Below are positions 8,712 through 19,243 of a stretch of DNA of 64,000 bases, piece after piece. Position 1 is the first letter of the stretch. Each line of letters opens with the position of its first letter. Position numbers and translations under genes: made by a program. Under the pieces are notes generated by a model. It made no database searches, had not been told where the DNA came from, and was given only the letters and a program-made list of their open reading frames with translations. The stretch is taken from the NCBI GenBank assembly GCA_963743275.1, contig CAVUPB010000010.1, positions 91,821 through 155,820 of the forward strand, read 5' to 3'. This stretch comes from JALYLC01 sp963743275. Its GTDB lineage: Bacteria; Actinomycetota; Thermoleophilia; Gaiellales; JALYLC01.

Positions 8712-9095
8712 TCAGCAGTCCTCGCTTTCGACGAGGTTCAGCTGCACCGTCTCCGACCACGCGAAGGCGCGCTGCGTCCCGCCCTTGTCGACGAAGACCC
8801 CGATCGCCATCGCGGTCGCCGAGCCCGCCGTGAAGTCGACCGGCTTGAACCGCTCCTCGAGCGGGAACATCCAGCGCGCGTTCGGCGTCCCGAGGCCGGT
8901 GACGCGGAGATCGGAGGGCATCCCGGGCATGTCGGGCATGCCCATGTTGTTGCCGATCGCGTCGTCCGCGCCGTCGCGCTGGAGCACCCACACGCACATC
9001 TCCGTGACCTCGGCCACGGACGCGTCGAACGGGCCCGCGGCCTGCACGATCCCGTTCACCACACTCAGCTCGTCGTCGAAGTTCCCAGCAGGCAT
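8712..9095 (-). CDS. Hypothetical protein, 127 residues
   Basis: A cytoplasmic-looking 127-residue protein with no signal peptide. The mid region has a methionine-rich loop (NNMGMPDMPGMPSD) and the C-terminal half alternates strands (ATAMAIGVFVD, RAFAWSETVQLNLVE). I do not recognise the family. It sits 46 bases after the cyclase-ATPase gene and 25 bases before the cupin gene, all leftward, so it may belong to the same transcript. Confidence 0.6.
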   Translation of the reverse strand: MPAGNFDDELSVVNGIVQAAGPFDASVAEVTEMCVWVLQRDGADDAIGNNMGMPDMPGMPSDLRVTGLGTPNARWMFPLEERFKPVDFTAGSATAMAIGVFVDKGGTQRAFAWSETVQLNLVESEDC

Positions 9096-9141
9096 ACGTT
9101 CGCCACCATTCCGAGCCCTGGGCTCTCTCGTTTGGGTATCG

Positions 9142-12100
9142 CTAGAAGAGGTCGCCGAGTTCCGACCGGATCGTCCCGGCGGTGACGAGATTGCCTTTTT
9201 GCTCGTGCAGATGCAACCCCTCGGCCGCGGCCGAGGCCGCTTCCTCCGTGCGTCCGGCGTCGCGCAGGATGAACGCCAGGTCGACGAGCGCGTCGCCGCG
9301 GTGGACGAGGAAGTCGGTGCGCCCCGCCAGCGCGACGGCCTCCCGCGCGAGCGCCTCGGCCTCTTCCAGGCGCCCGCGCGTGGCCAGCACGCGCGCCTGC
9401 ACGCCGCGCCACATGAACTGCGTCAGGAGGTCGCCGGGCTCGGTCAGCCTCGCGCTCAGCTGCGCGAGCTCCTCGGCCTCTTCGGCGCGCCGCTGCAGGA
9501 ACAGCGCGCGGGCCAGGAACGCCGCCGTGGTCGAGAGGAAGGCCTGCTCGCCCATCCGCTCGAGTGCCTCGAACCCCGAGCGCAAGCTCGCCTCGGCGGC
9601 GGCCGGATCGCCCGCGAGCATCTCCATCGCCGCCTCGTTGTGCGAGGTCGCCGCGTTCAGGGTGAGCCCGAGATCCTCGAAGACCGCGTTGCTCGTGGCG
9701 AAGAGCGGGCGCGCGAGGTCGAAGCGGCCGTTCAAGGCGTGCAGCCCGCCGAGGTGGCGGAGCGCGAGCGCCTCCGACTCGAGGTAGCCGCTGACCTCGC
9801 TACGGATCTCCTCGCAGCGGCGGATGCCCTCGACGACGGGCGTCGGCCCGAACGCGAGCGACGAGGCGATCCAGGTGAGGATCTCGGCGCGCGCGTGCTC
9901 GTCGCCGGCGAGGCGCGCGTGCGTGGCGGCCGCCTCCCAGGCCTCGGCTGCCGCGGCGGCGTGGGCCTCGTTCCAGTGCAGCCATGCGTCGAGACGCCGG
10001 GCGCTGCAGAGTCCGTGGTGGTCGCCGCAGCGCTCGAAGACGGGGATCACGCGTTCCACCGCGCGCATGGCCGCCTCGGGGCCGCCCTCGGTGACGTGCA
10101 GCAGCTGCAGGAACTGCTTCTGCACGAGCACGCGCGATTCGGCGCGCTCGTCGGCGGTCGCCTCCGCGACCAGCGACGCCTCCCCGAGCACGCGCTCGGC
10201 GTCGGCGAGCCTGCCGGCCTCGATCAGCGCGCGCCCGAGCTCGGGCAGCAGCTCGGCGCGCGCGACCGGATCGTCGGCCGAGAGCGAGGCCGCGCGCTCG
10301 AGCAGTCCGATGCCCGCCGGGAGATCGCTGCGCGCGAGCGCCCGCCGGCCGGCCGACTCGAGCCGCCACGAGGCCTTCGCGCCGAGCTCCCGCACTTCGT
10401 CGCCGCCGGCATGCAACTCGCGGCGGCAGCGGTAGGCCTGCTCGAGGTGGTAGCCGACGATCTCCTCGTACTCGCCCAGGTGGCCGACGACCGCGCGCTC
10501 GAGCCAGGCGGCGAAGCGCTCGTGCAGCTCGGCGCGGCTGGCCTTCGAGAGCGAGCGGTACGCGGCATCGCGAATCAGGAGGTGGCGGAAGCGGTACGCC
10601 TCGTCGCCCGCGAAGACCGAGCGGTCGGGGCGGATCAGATCGCGCCGCACGAGCTTCGTGAGGATCCCCTCGAGGGCGGCGTCCGGCAGCTCGGGCGCGA
10701 GCTCGCCGATGGCGCTGCGGTGGAAGAGCGTGCCCTCGACCGACGCCCGCACGAGCAGCGCGCGCTCGTCCTCCGGCAGGCCTTCGAGCCGCGCGGTGAG
10801 AAGCGTCGTGATCGTGTGCGGCACGGGCAGCTCGAGCGGGTCGCCTGCCGCCACCCAGCGGCCGTCCTCCCAGGTCAGGAGCCCGTCGTCGAGCAGCATC
10901 GCGAGCAGCTCCTCGGCGAACAGCGCGTTGCCGTCGGCGGCCTTCGCGATCCGCGTCTCGGTTTCGGGCGGCAGCAGGCCGCGGCCGAGCAGGTTCGCGA
11001 TCAGCTTGCGGCAGTCCGCGTCGTCGAGCGGCTCCAGCAGCATCGAGGCCGCATTGAGCTTGCCGCCGCCCCACTCGGGGTGGCTGTCGAAGAGCTCGGG
11101 CCGCGCCATGCAGAGCAGCAGGATCGGCGCGCCGCGCGAGAGCTCGGCGAGATCGTCGAGCAGCTCGATGAACGTCGGCTCGGCCCACTGGACGTCGTCG
11201 AACACGACCACGAGCGGGCGCCGTCTCGCGAGCGTCTCGAAGAGCTTGCGCACGGCCCACGACGTCTCATCGCCCGATCCGGCGCCCGTGCCGCCGAGGC
11301 CGACGGCATCGGAGATCAGGTCGGCGATGAGCGTGGCCTTCTCCTCGCCCGCGAGCAGGCGGGCGATCGCGGCGCTCGAGAGCTCGGCGTCGGGCGATCC
11401 GTCCGAGCGCAGGATCTCGCGCACGACCTCGGCGAGCGGCCAGTAGGTGATGCCGTCGCCGTAGGGCAGGCACTGGCCGCGCAGCACCGTCGCGTCCGCG
11501 CCGATCCCTCGCAGGAACTCGTGGACGAGGCGCGACTTGCCGATTCCGGCCGTCCCGAGCACCGTCATCAGGTGGCAGGCGCGGTTCCGCCGCACGCTCG
11601 CAAAGACGCTGCGGAGCGTGCTCAGCTGCTGCTCGCGGTCGACCATCGGCGAGTCGAAGCGGCGCGCGCGCCCGGGCGCGTGCTCGAGCACGCTCACGAG
11701 GCGCATGGCCTCGACCGTCTCGCCGCCCTTGACGAGGCGGTCCGACACCGGCTCGGTCACCACGGCGTCGCGCACGAGCTCGTGCGTCGCCCCGCTGATC
11801 AGGATCTCGTTCGTCGCCGCGGCCTCCTCGAGGCGCTTGGCGATGTTGACGACCCGGCCGGTCACGAACATGTGGCCCTGCAGATGGTCGCCGGCGACGA
11901 CCTCGCCCGTGTTGATGCCGATGCGCCCATCGAGGCGGACGCCCCAGCTGCGCTCGAGGTCGTCGTTGAGCGTCGCGAGCGACGCGCGCATCTCGGCGGC
12001 GGCCCGCACCGCGCGCAGCGCGTCGTCCTCGTGCACGACCGGCACGCCGAAGACCGCCATCACGGCGTCGCCGATGAACTTCTCGACGGTGCCGCCGTGG

Positions 12101-12327
12101 CGCTCGACCACCGACTGCATCGTCTCGAAGTAGCGGAAGAGGAGGCGCCGCAGTGCCTCGGGGTCGAACTGCCGGCCGAGGCGCGTCGACTCGACGAGGT
12201 CGGCGAAGAGCACGGTGACGGGCTTGCGCACCTCGGGCGCGGACCGCCCGGGGCGCGCGGCGCCGGCGAGCGGAAGCGACTCATCGCCGACTCCAACCTC
12301 GAACGGGCCTGGGACCCGATCAGCCAT
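9142..12327 (-). CDS. Class III adenylate/guanylate cyclase fused to AAA ATPase and TPR
   Basis: A 1061-residue multidomain signalling protein. Residues 36-210 are a complete class III nucleotidyl cyclase domain: metal Asp residues in FADL (D43) and IGD (D87), substrate Lys K83, and the transition-state pair N161-x3-R165. It should work as a homodimer. A STAND/AAA ATPase follows (Walker A GTAGIGKS at 258-265, Walker B VVVFDDVQWAEP), then a long all-helical TPR-like half. The ATG at 12327 is chosen because GGGGGAGAGG lies immediately upstream. The domain order is common in Actinobacteria, where cyclase activity may be controlled by ligand or protein binding to the C-terminal part. Confidence 0.87.
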   Translation of the reverse strand: MADRVPGPFEVGVGDESLPLAGAARPGRSAPEVRKPVTVLFADLVESTRLGRQFDPEALRRLLFRYFETMQSVVERHGGTVEKFIGDAVMAVFGVPVVHEDDALRAVRAAAEMRASLATLNDDLERSWGVRLDGRIGINTGEVVAGDHLQGHMFVTGRVVNIAKRLEEAAATNEILISGATHELVRDAVVTEPVSDRLVKGGETVEAMRLVSVLEHAPGRARRFDSPMVDREQQLSTLRSVFASVRRNRACHLMTVLGTAGIGKSRLVHEFLRGIGADATVLRGQCLPYGDGITYWPLAEVVREILRSDGSPDAELSSAAIARLLAGEEKATLIADLISDAVGLGGTGAGSGDETSWAVRKLFETLARRRPLVVVFDDVQWAEPTFIELLDDLAELSRGAPILLLCMARPELFDSHPEWGGGKLNAASMLLEPLDDADCRKLIANLLGRGLLPPETETRIAKAADGNALFAEELLAMLLDDGLLTWEDGRWVAAGDPLELPVPHTITTLLTARLEGLPEDERALLVRASVEGTLFHRSAIGELAPELPDAALEGILTKLVRRDLIRPDRSVFAGDEAYRFRHLLIRDAAYRSLSKASRAELHERFAAWLERAVVGHLGEYEEIVGYHLEQAYRCRRELHAGGDEVRELGAKASWRLESAGRRALARSDLPAGIGLLERAASLSADDPVARAELLPELGRALIEAGRLADAERVLGEASLVAEATADERAESRVLVQKQFLQLLHVTEGGPEAAMRAVERVIPVFERCGDHHGLCSARRLDAWLHWNEAHAAAAAEAWEAAATHARLAGDEHARAEILTWIASSLAFGPTPVVEGIRRCEEIRSEVSGYLESEALALRHLGGLHALNGRFDLARPLFATSNAVFEDLGLTLNAATSHNEAAMEMLAGDPAAAEASLRSGFEALERMGEQAFLSTTAAFLARALFLQRRAEEAEELAQLSARLTEPGDLLTQFMWRGVQARVLATRGRLEEAEALAREAVALAGRTDFLVHRGDALVDLAFILRDAGRTEEAASAAAEGLHLHEQKGNLVTAGTIRSELGDLF

Positions 12328-12530
12328 GACCTCTCCCCCAGAGCGCCTGTCTGGCGCGCTGCTTGAAGGGCTTTGTAGCGCATCGACGGCGTTCGCGCGG
12401 GCGCGCGCTCCGCGTGCGGCGGGTGTGCCGAGACGCCGCAATTCGCAGACGCTGGAGAACGTCCGGGTCGTCTCCCGCGCGTCCCGGGCACGGCCGCGTC
12501 GGCGGCGGGGAGATGGAAGCGTCGGGCCTG

Positions 12531-12568
12531 GCCCGGCGGGTGCGGGCCGCCGGTGGGACCCGCCGGGC
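12531..12568 (-). terminator. Hairpin downstream of the 12577-13359 gene
   Basis: GCCCGGCGGGT (12531-12541) and ACCCGCCGGGC (12558-12568) form a perfect 11-bp stem with a 16-base loop. It starts nine bases beyond the stop codon of the leftward secreted-protein gene, a good position for its terminator. Confidence 0.5.
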
Positions 12569-12576
12569 ATCGCGGG

Positions 12577-13359
12577 CTACGGAGTCCGCGTGTAGTTCGG
12601 GATCAGGAAATGGATGCGACCGAGCGTGACGGCTCCCACCCGGACGCTCACGAGCCAGTACCCGAGGCGCGCAGCGAGGCGCTTTCGCTCGATGTGGGCG
12701 CTGTACCAGGTGAGGCGCGGGCCATCGGAACGGACACGCGTGAGAACGACCCGGCCGTTCGTGTCCCGGAATTCGATCGTGATCGGCGTTCCCTGGGGCA
12801 CGCCGCGCAGCGCGAAGTGGGCATACACGCGTCTCGGGGCGGTCGGGAAGACGGCTCGCGCCGGCCCGAACGGGGTCTTGCCCGTCTTCGCCGCCACCAG
12901 AGTCCCGGCGGCCGTGACCCCGTCGGTCCGCGGTTCGATCACGAGTGAACCGGTACCCGTTGCGATCGCAGGGTCGCCGAGCCACGTGCAGACCGTGAAC
13001 GAGCCGCTCGTCGCCGGCGTCCACTCCTTCCAGACCGTGTGGTGATTGTCTCTCGACAGCCAGGCCGAGGCCAGCACCGACCCGCTGTCGCTCGCAGGCG
13101 TGGCACCGCACGTCTCGCCTACGGGATGCACCTTCGCCACGACACGGAGAGGTAGCTGTGTGTGCGGCCACGACGCGCTCAGTGAAAAGTAGGTCGAGAG
13201 CCCGACGCGCGGATGCACCGTGTAGAAGCCAACGTGCGGCACCGTCGGGGGAGTGGCGCCCACCGGAAGAGGAGGCACCGGCGGCGCGGCGCGCGCCGGA
13301 ATGACAATGACGACGAGCACCGCTCCCACGGTCGCGAGTATGCGCGCCGGTTGCATCAT
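12577..13359 (-). CDS. Secreted protein of unknown function
   Basis: A 260-residue exported protein. The N-terminus (MMQPARILATVGAVLVVI) is a signal peptide with a likely cut after ARA. The mature part is beta-rich with two cysteine pairs and resembles repeated Ig-like halves: one around YFSLSASWPHTQLPL, one around RVYAHFALRGVPQG. I do not recognise the family. A GGGGG ribosome binding site precedes the ATG pair at 13359/13356. It is transcribed divergently from the dual-cyclase gene; the 225-bp gap must hold both promoters and also a doubtful 37-codon rightward ORF (13435-13548). Confidence 0.68.
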   Translation of the reverse strand: MMQPARILATVGAVLVVIVIPARAAPPVPPLPVGATPPTVPHVGFYTVHPRVGLSTYFSLSASWPHTQLPLRVVAKVHPVGETCGATPASDSGSVLASAWLSRDNHHTVWKEWTPATSGSFTVCTWLGDPAIATGTGSLVIEPRTDGVTAAGTLVAAKTGKTPFGPARAVFPTAPRRVYAHFALRGVPQGTPITIEFRDTNGRVVLTRVRSDGPRLTWYSAHIERKRLAARLGYWLVSVRVGAVTLGRIHFLIPNYTRTP

Positions 13360-13584
13360 TGCCACGTTCCCCCCGCTCGAGACCACGGACGTGACAAATG
13401 TTACTGGGCGACCGGTGCGCGGCGTGGCTCGGGCGTGCGGAGCACGAGCCAGGTCGACCGACGGGAGAGCGAGCTCCGCAATCTCCTCGGCGTCGTCGTC
13501 GCGAACCTGCACGTCGTGAATGCGGAGATCGCGCACCTCACGCGCTGAATCGGCGAGCCGCCCAGGCGGTACGCTCCCGCCTCG

Positions 13585-16500
13585 GTGAGCAACACGGTCG
13601 TAGGACGTTTCGAGGCGGCGATCGACCCCCTGCGGCCGTTCGTGCCTCGGATCGCGGTCGACTGGCTGCGCGACATGCCCGCTGCGCAGGCGCAGTGCCT
13701 CGAGGGCACGCTCGTCTTCGCCGACATCTCGGGGTTCACCGACCTCACCGAGGCGCTCGCGCGGCGCGGGCGGGAGGGCGCCGAGGAGATCGCGGGCGTC
13801 GTCGACGCCGCCTTCGCGGAGCTGATCCGCGCGGCCTACTCCCACCATGCCGACCTGCTCAAGTTCGGCGGCGACGCGATGCTCTTGTTCTTCCGGGGCG
13901 AGCACCACGCGAGCGTGCGGCCTCGGCCGCGGTCGGCATGCAGAACGCGCTCGCGGCCATGCGGCGGCGCTCGACCTCGGCCGGCCCCGTCCGCCTGCAG
14001 ATGTCGATCGGCGCCCACAGCGGGCTCTTCCACTTCTTCCTCGTCGGCGGCGTTCACCGCGAGCTCGTGATCGCGGGCGCCGCCGCGAGCGCATGCGTCG
14101 CGACCGAGGCGATCGCGCGCGCCGGCGAGATCGCGCTCAGCGCGCCGTCCGCGCGGAGGCTTCGATCCGCGCGTGCTCGGCGAGCACCGCGACGGGGTCG
14201 TGCTGCTGTCGGACAGCCCCGGGATGCCCGAGACGGTGCCGCCGTTCTTCGATCCCTCGGGGGTCGATCTCTCCGAGCTCCTGCCGGCCGCGTACACGCG
14301 TGAGCTGCGGGGCGAGCCGACCGACCCCGAGCACCGCCACGTCGCCGTGGCGTTCGTCGAGCTGGGCGGCACGGACGAGCTGCTCGAGCGCGCCGGCGCC
14401 GACGCGCTCGCCGAGGCGCTCGACGAGACGATCACGGCGATTCAGGAGAGCTGCCTGCGCTTCGACGTCACGTTCGCACAGACCGACGTGAGCAAGGCCG
14501 CGGTCAAGGCGATCCTGCTCGCGGGCGCCCCGCGCACGGCGGGCGGGGAGGAAGAGGAGCTGATGCTCCGCGCGACCCGGGCGATCATCGAGCGCCCGCG
14601 GGCGTCTGCCGGTGCGCATCGGCGTGAACACGGGGCGGGTGTTCGCGGGGATCGTCGGCACCCTGACGCGGCGCACGTACACGTTCTACGGCGATGCGAT
14701 CAACACCGCGGCGCGCATCATGGTGCGCGCCGCCGACGGGCAGCTGCTCGCGCGCGAGGACGTGCTCGAGCGCGCGCGCACGACGTACGCAGCGACGCCG
14801 ATCGAGCCGTTCGCGGCGAAGGGGAAGGCCGAGCTCGTCCGCGCCTCGGACGTCGGAAAGGCCGTCGGCGAGCGCGAGCCGGAGGCGATCGGCCCGTTCG
14901 TCGGCCGCGAGCGCGAGCTCGACGCGCTGCTCGCCGCGCTTGCCGGCGCGGGCGATGGGGAGGGCGCGCTCGCGCTCGTGCACGGGGGCGCCCGGCCTCG
15001 GCAAGACCCGCCTGCTGGGCGAGCTCTGCGCCCAGGCGGCCGGCGCCCGGACGCTGCGCGTGCAGCTGCGCGCAGGCCGGCGCGAACCATCCGTACTGCG
15101 GCGATCGGGGCGCTCATGCGGCGCGCGCTCGGGGTCGCCCCGCATGCCTCCGACCGCGGACGTGGAGCGCCGCCTCCGCGCCGCCGTGCGCGAGCGGGCA
15201 CCGCGGCTCGAGCCGTGGCTGCCGTTGCTCGGGCTCGTCGTCGGGCTCGGCCTGCCGCCGACCCCCGATTCGGCAGCGCTCGAGGAGGGCTTCGTCTCCG
15301 AGCACATCGCGCTCGACGTCGAGGCGCTGCTCGACGCGCTCCTCCCCGGAGCGGCGCTGATCGTCGTCGACGACGCCCACCTCATGGACGAGGCCTCCGC
15401 GGCGCTCGTCGCCCACATCGCCGCGGGTGTCCGCGTGCGCCCGTGGCTGCTGGTCGCCGCCCATCGCGAGGGCACGGCGGAGCTCGACGCGCCCGGCGGC
15501 GTCGAGGCGCCTCTGAGGCTGTCGCTCGCGCCGCTCGAGCCGGCCGCGGCGTCGCTGCTCGTGCAGCAGCTGACCGAGGACGCCCCGCTGCCCGCCCACG
15601 TCGCCTCCGCGATCGCGGCGCGCTCGGACGGGAGCCCGCTCTTCGTCACCGAGATGGTCGCCGCCAGGCGCGGCGGCGCCGATCACGACACGCTCCCCGA
15701 GTCGGTCGAGGCGCTCATGACGCTGCAGATCGACGAGCTGGCGGGAGCCGACCGCGGCGTGCTCCGCCAGGCGTCGGTCATGGGCGTCCGCTTCACGCGC
15801 GCCGCGCTGATCGGCGCGCTGGAGCTCGACGAGGCCGATGCCGGGGCCATCCTGGAGCGGCTCGACGGGTTCCTCGTCGCCGACGGCGACGGCGGGCTCG
15901 CGTTCCGCCACGGGCTGCTGCGCGACGCCGCCTACCACGGGCTGTCGTTCCGCCGCCGGCGCGCGCTCCATCGCCGGGTGGGGGAGTCGCTCGAGCTCGC
16001 CTCCGCGGCCGACTTGTCCGCGGTCGCCGGCGATCTCACGCATCACTTCTACGAGGCCGGGGTGTGGGAGAAGTCGCTGCGCTACGGCCTCGTCGCCGGG
16101 CTCGCGGCGCGCGCCGTCTACGCGAACGTCGACGCCGCCGCCGTGCTCGACCGGGCCGTCGCGTCCGGGGCGCGCTGGCGGGGTGCCCGCCCCGAGGCCG
16201 TCATACGCGCGGCCCACGCGCTCGGCGAGGTGCTGCTGTCGCTCGGCGAGCTCGAGCGCGCGGGCGCGGCCTTCGCCCTGGCGCGCCGTCGCGTGCGCGG
16301 CGACGCGGTCGAGCGCGCGCGGCTGCTGCGCAAGGAGGCGATCGCCGCCAACCGCCTCGGCGCCTACGCCCGCGCGCGCCGGATCCTGACGGCCGCGCTG
16401 ACCGTGCTCGAGCAGGTCAGCAGTCCGCCGGCGACGGCGCAGCGCGCTCGCATCGAGTCGGTGCTCGGCGTCACGGCGTATCGCCGCGGCCGGCCTGCCG

Positions 16501-17409
16501 AGGCGGTCGAGTGGCTGCTGCGGGCGATCGCGGATGCGGAGTCGGTGGACGCCAGGAAGGCGCTCGCCTCCGCGCTCTCGACCCTCGATCTGGCCTACAA
16601 CGCGCTCGGCGACCCGCGGCGCGCGACGCACAGCGCGACGCGCGCTCGAGATCTACGGGCAGCTCGGCGACCTCGTCAGCCAGGGGGGCGTGCTCAACAA
16701 CCTCGGCACGACCGCGTACTTCGAGGGACGCTGGAATGAGGCGCTCGACCTCTACCGCCAGGCGCTCGCCGCGTGGGAGCGGGCAGGCGATACGCGCAGC
16801 GTGTCGATGGCGGCCTTCAACATCGGGGAGATCCTCTCGGCGCAGGGCAGGCTCGACGAGGCCGAGCCGCTGCTGCGCGACGCCGAGCGCGCGAGCCGCG
16901 CGGCCGGCGGATCCACGGACATCGCCGAGTCGATGATGGAGACGGCGCTCCTCGACGCCCGCCGCGGCAACGTCGAGCGGGCACTCGCGGCGCTCGCGGA
17001 GGCACGGCGGCTGCTCGAGGAGAGCGGCGACCGTTCATCCGCGTTGCTCGCCGATGCGCGCGCTGCGGAGGCGCTCGGGCTGAGCGGCGAGTTCGACCGC
17101 GCGACCGAGCTCGCGGCGCGGACGCTCGAGCGCGCGGCGGGCGACGACGCCAACGCGCTCGTGCGACCCGTGCTGCACCGGGTGCTCGGTCATGCGCACC
17201 TGCGCGCGGGCCGCACCGAAGCCGCGCGCGAGGCCCTGGAGCTCGCGATCGCGGAGGCCAACCGCGTCGAGCACCGCTACGAGGAGGCGCTCGCGCTCGC
17301 AGCCCTGAGCGGCGTCGCGGACGCTCCGGGCGACGCCGCGCGGAGACGGGACATCCTCTTCGCGCAGCTCGGCATCGTCGCCTTGCCCGCCGGCTGGTCG
17401 GCGGAGTAG
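13585..17409 (+). CDS. Tandem class III cyclase plus AAA ATPase plus TPR (soluble adenylyl cyclase-like), frame-broken
   Basis: About 1270 residues once about eight frame changes (near 13915, 14165, 14600, 14985, three between 15080 and 15160, 16640) are bridged. The first cyclase domain keeps both metal aspartates (FADISGF, D47; KFGGDAM, D97) and substrate Lys93 but lacks the Asn-x3-Arg pair. The second has lost the metal aspartates (FVELGGT; LLAGAP) yet keeps the Asn/Arg pair in YGDAINTAARIM. Together they make one composite active site, as in mammalian soluble adenylyl cyclase. A STAND ATPase (GLGKT Walker A near 15000; LIVVDDAHLMDE) and TPR repeats follow. GTG start at 13585 precedes the first domain. 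Confidence 0.75.
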
Positions 17410-17435
17410 CGGGAGGGCCCGGCCGGGCCCTCCCG
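17410..17435. terminator. Bidirectional terminator palindrome
   Basis: A perfect 26-base palindrome (CGGGAGGGCCCGG and its complement) begins one base after the cyclase gene's stop and lies 17 bases before the end of the convergent VWA gene, so it can terminate both transcripts. Confidence 0.65.
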
Positions 17436-17452
17436 CCGCTCCGCTTCCCGGG

Positions 17453-19093
17453 CTACGTCCAGACCTTCGGGTCGAACCCGGCCTTGCCGTCCGTCGAGAA
17501 CGGCGCCGAGTTCGAGATGAACGGGACCCGCACGTTGATGATCGCGTTGCCTGCCGTGTCCTGCGACCGGCTCGTGATCCACGGCCCGAACACCCATCCG
17601 CGCCCCGGGATGTTGACGAGGCGCGGGATGCTGGGCAGGAGGCCCCAGTAACGACCGGGCAGCGCGCCGCCGCCGGCGAGCGTCGCTCCGGGGCGGAGGT
17701 TCGAGAGCGAGCTGATCGCCGTGGTGAACGGCAGGTTCGTGCCGACGCAGACGTTCGTCTGGAACCAGCGCGTGGTGCCGAGGGACGCCTTCGGGATCAC
17801 GATCCGGATGGTCTCGTCCGTCGTCAGCGGCCGGATGTCGATCTGCGCGCCGGTCGTGTGCGAGACGAACCCGGCGCAGACGCCGGCGGGCGGCGTGGGG
17901 GAGTTCAGCCCGGCGAGCACGACCGAGGTGCCGCTCGGCGGCGAGCCCGCGTTGACCGCGTACTGCGTGCCGCCCTGCGTGCCGCTCGCGTTGCAGGTCG
18001 TGCCCGTGCATGTCGTCGATGCGAGCAGCGTTCCGCCACACGGCAGCACGTCGATCGAGATCGAGGCCGGCGGTGTGACCGTGGCCGTGCCGCCCGCGAC
18101 GGCGAGCCCCATCGTGCTCACGAGCTCGTTCGTGGTGGCGAAGACGTCGTTGCCGTTCCGCGTCGCCCGGTAGACGAGCGTCGCGGTCTGCGTCCCGGTC
18201 AGCTCGCCCGTCCACTGCAGGCTGCCCGCGCCGGTCGTGACGGTTCCCGTCGTCGAGCTCACCGGGGCCGCGGAGAAGTTCGCGCCGAGCGTCTCCGTGA
18301 GCGTGAAGTCGGTCGGCGTCGCGACGGCAGCGCCGAGGTCGGCGATGAGCTTGGTCGTGTCGATCGGGCCCGGCGTGCCGGACTGGTAATAGGAGCTCTG
18401 CGACGCCCAGGCCTTGAGGTTGGTGTCGTTCACGTCGCCCGTCGCGCCGATGCCGACGGGCACGATGCGGACGCCGCTCGTCTTGGCAGCTATCGCGGCG
18501 TTCGTCGAGTTCGTCAGCTCCTGCCCGGACGCCTGGCCGTCGCTGACGAGCACCATCGCCTTGGCGTACCCACTCGCGCTGGCCGCAAGCTGCGAGCGCC
18601 CATAGCTGATGCCGACGTCGTGCGGACTCGAGCCCGACGGCGCCGGCAGGTTGGTGATCGCGCTCATCAGCGTGCTGTAGCTCGAGCCGACCGCGGCTGC
18701 GGGCTTGGCCGTCGAGTCGCTGTAGTAGACGATGCCGACGCCGTTTCCCGCGATCGAGTGATCGGTCGCGCCGTCGGCGGCGTCGAGCGCGTTCAGCGTC
18801 GCGGTGGCCGCGCTCTTGAGGTTCGTGAACTTGCTCGCGGGCGAGCCCATGCTGCCCGAGAGGTCGAGCACGAGCATCACGTCGGTCGACTGACCGGTGC
18901 TGCCGGCCTGGCCGGCCACCGTCACCCGTGCATCCACCGAGCCGCCGCAGGCGATGGCGGTCGGCGAACCGGCCACGAGCGCCTGTGCCGCCGTCGCCGA
19001 CGGGCCGGTCGCCGCCGGAGCGGTGCCGATCGACGCTGCCAGTGCCGAAACCGCTACCAGCGCGCCGAACGCGCCGAGACGCCTACGCCTCAT
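17453..19093 (-). CDS. Secreted von Willebrand factor A domain protein
   Basis: A 546-residue exported protein with a twin-basic start (MRRRR) and signal peptide ending near APA. A VWA domain spans roughly residues 70-260: STDVMLVLDLSGSMGS is the MIDAS metal site and MVLVSDGQASG a later MIDAS strand. The rest is beta-rich with four cysteines and resembles extracellular adhesion-type modules. Probable role is adhesion or surface protein interaction outside the cell. GGAGGAAGCAGG directly precedes the ATG at 19093. Confidence 0.82.
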   Translation of the reverse strand: MRRRRLGAFGALVAVSALAASIGTAPAATGPSATAAQALVAGSPTAIACGGSVDARVTVAGQAGSTGQSTDVMLVLDLSGSMGSPASKFTNLKSAATATLNALDAADGATDHSIAGNGVGIVYYSDSTAKPAAAVGSSYSTLMSAITNLPAPSGSSPHDVGISYGRSQLAASASGYAKAMVLVSDGQASGQELTNSTNAAIAAKTSGVRIVPVGIGATGDVNDTNLKAWASQSSYYQSGTPGPIDTTKLIADLGAAVATPTDFTLTETLGANFSAAPVSSTTGTVTTGAGSLQWTGELTGTQTATLVYRATRNGNDVFATTNELVSTMGLAVAGGTATVTPPASISIDVLPCGGTLLASTTCTGTTCNASGTQGGTQYAVNAGSPPSGTSVVLAGLNSPTPPAGVCAGFVSHTTGAQIDIRPLTTDETIRIVIPKASLGTTRWFQTNVCVGTNLPFTTAISSLSNLRPGATLAGGGALPGRYWGLLPSIPRLVNIPGRGWVFGPWITSRSQDTAGNAIINVRVPFISNSAPFSTDGKAGFDPKVWT

Positions 19094-19243
19094 CCTGCTT
19101 CCTCCCCATCGACTGCTCGACAGCCGCAAGGCGCGCCAGGGCGCAATGGACATCCGTCGCGTGCTTTCCGCCTGGCACCAGGCGTGCGAGCATCCCGGCC
19201 AGCGGCGTGGCCGGGCGCCGATCATACGGAAAGCCGTATCTGA

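Noticed and set aside
8785..12366. A 1193-codon rightward open frame opposite the cyclase-ATPase gene
   Set aside because: It is the antisense shadow of a GC-rich gene: low-complexity Arg/Ala/Glu content, no recognisable domain, and the opposite strand encodes a full set of cyclase and ATPase motifs.
13435..13548. A 37-codon rightward ORF (helical product ending ANLHVVNAEIAHLTR) in the gap before the tandem cyclase
   Set aside because: It looks helical and could be real, but has no ribosome binding site and lies in a divergent promoter gap; not enough support to call it.
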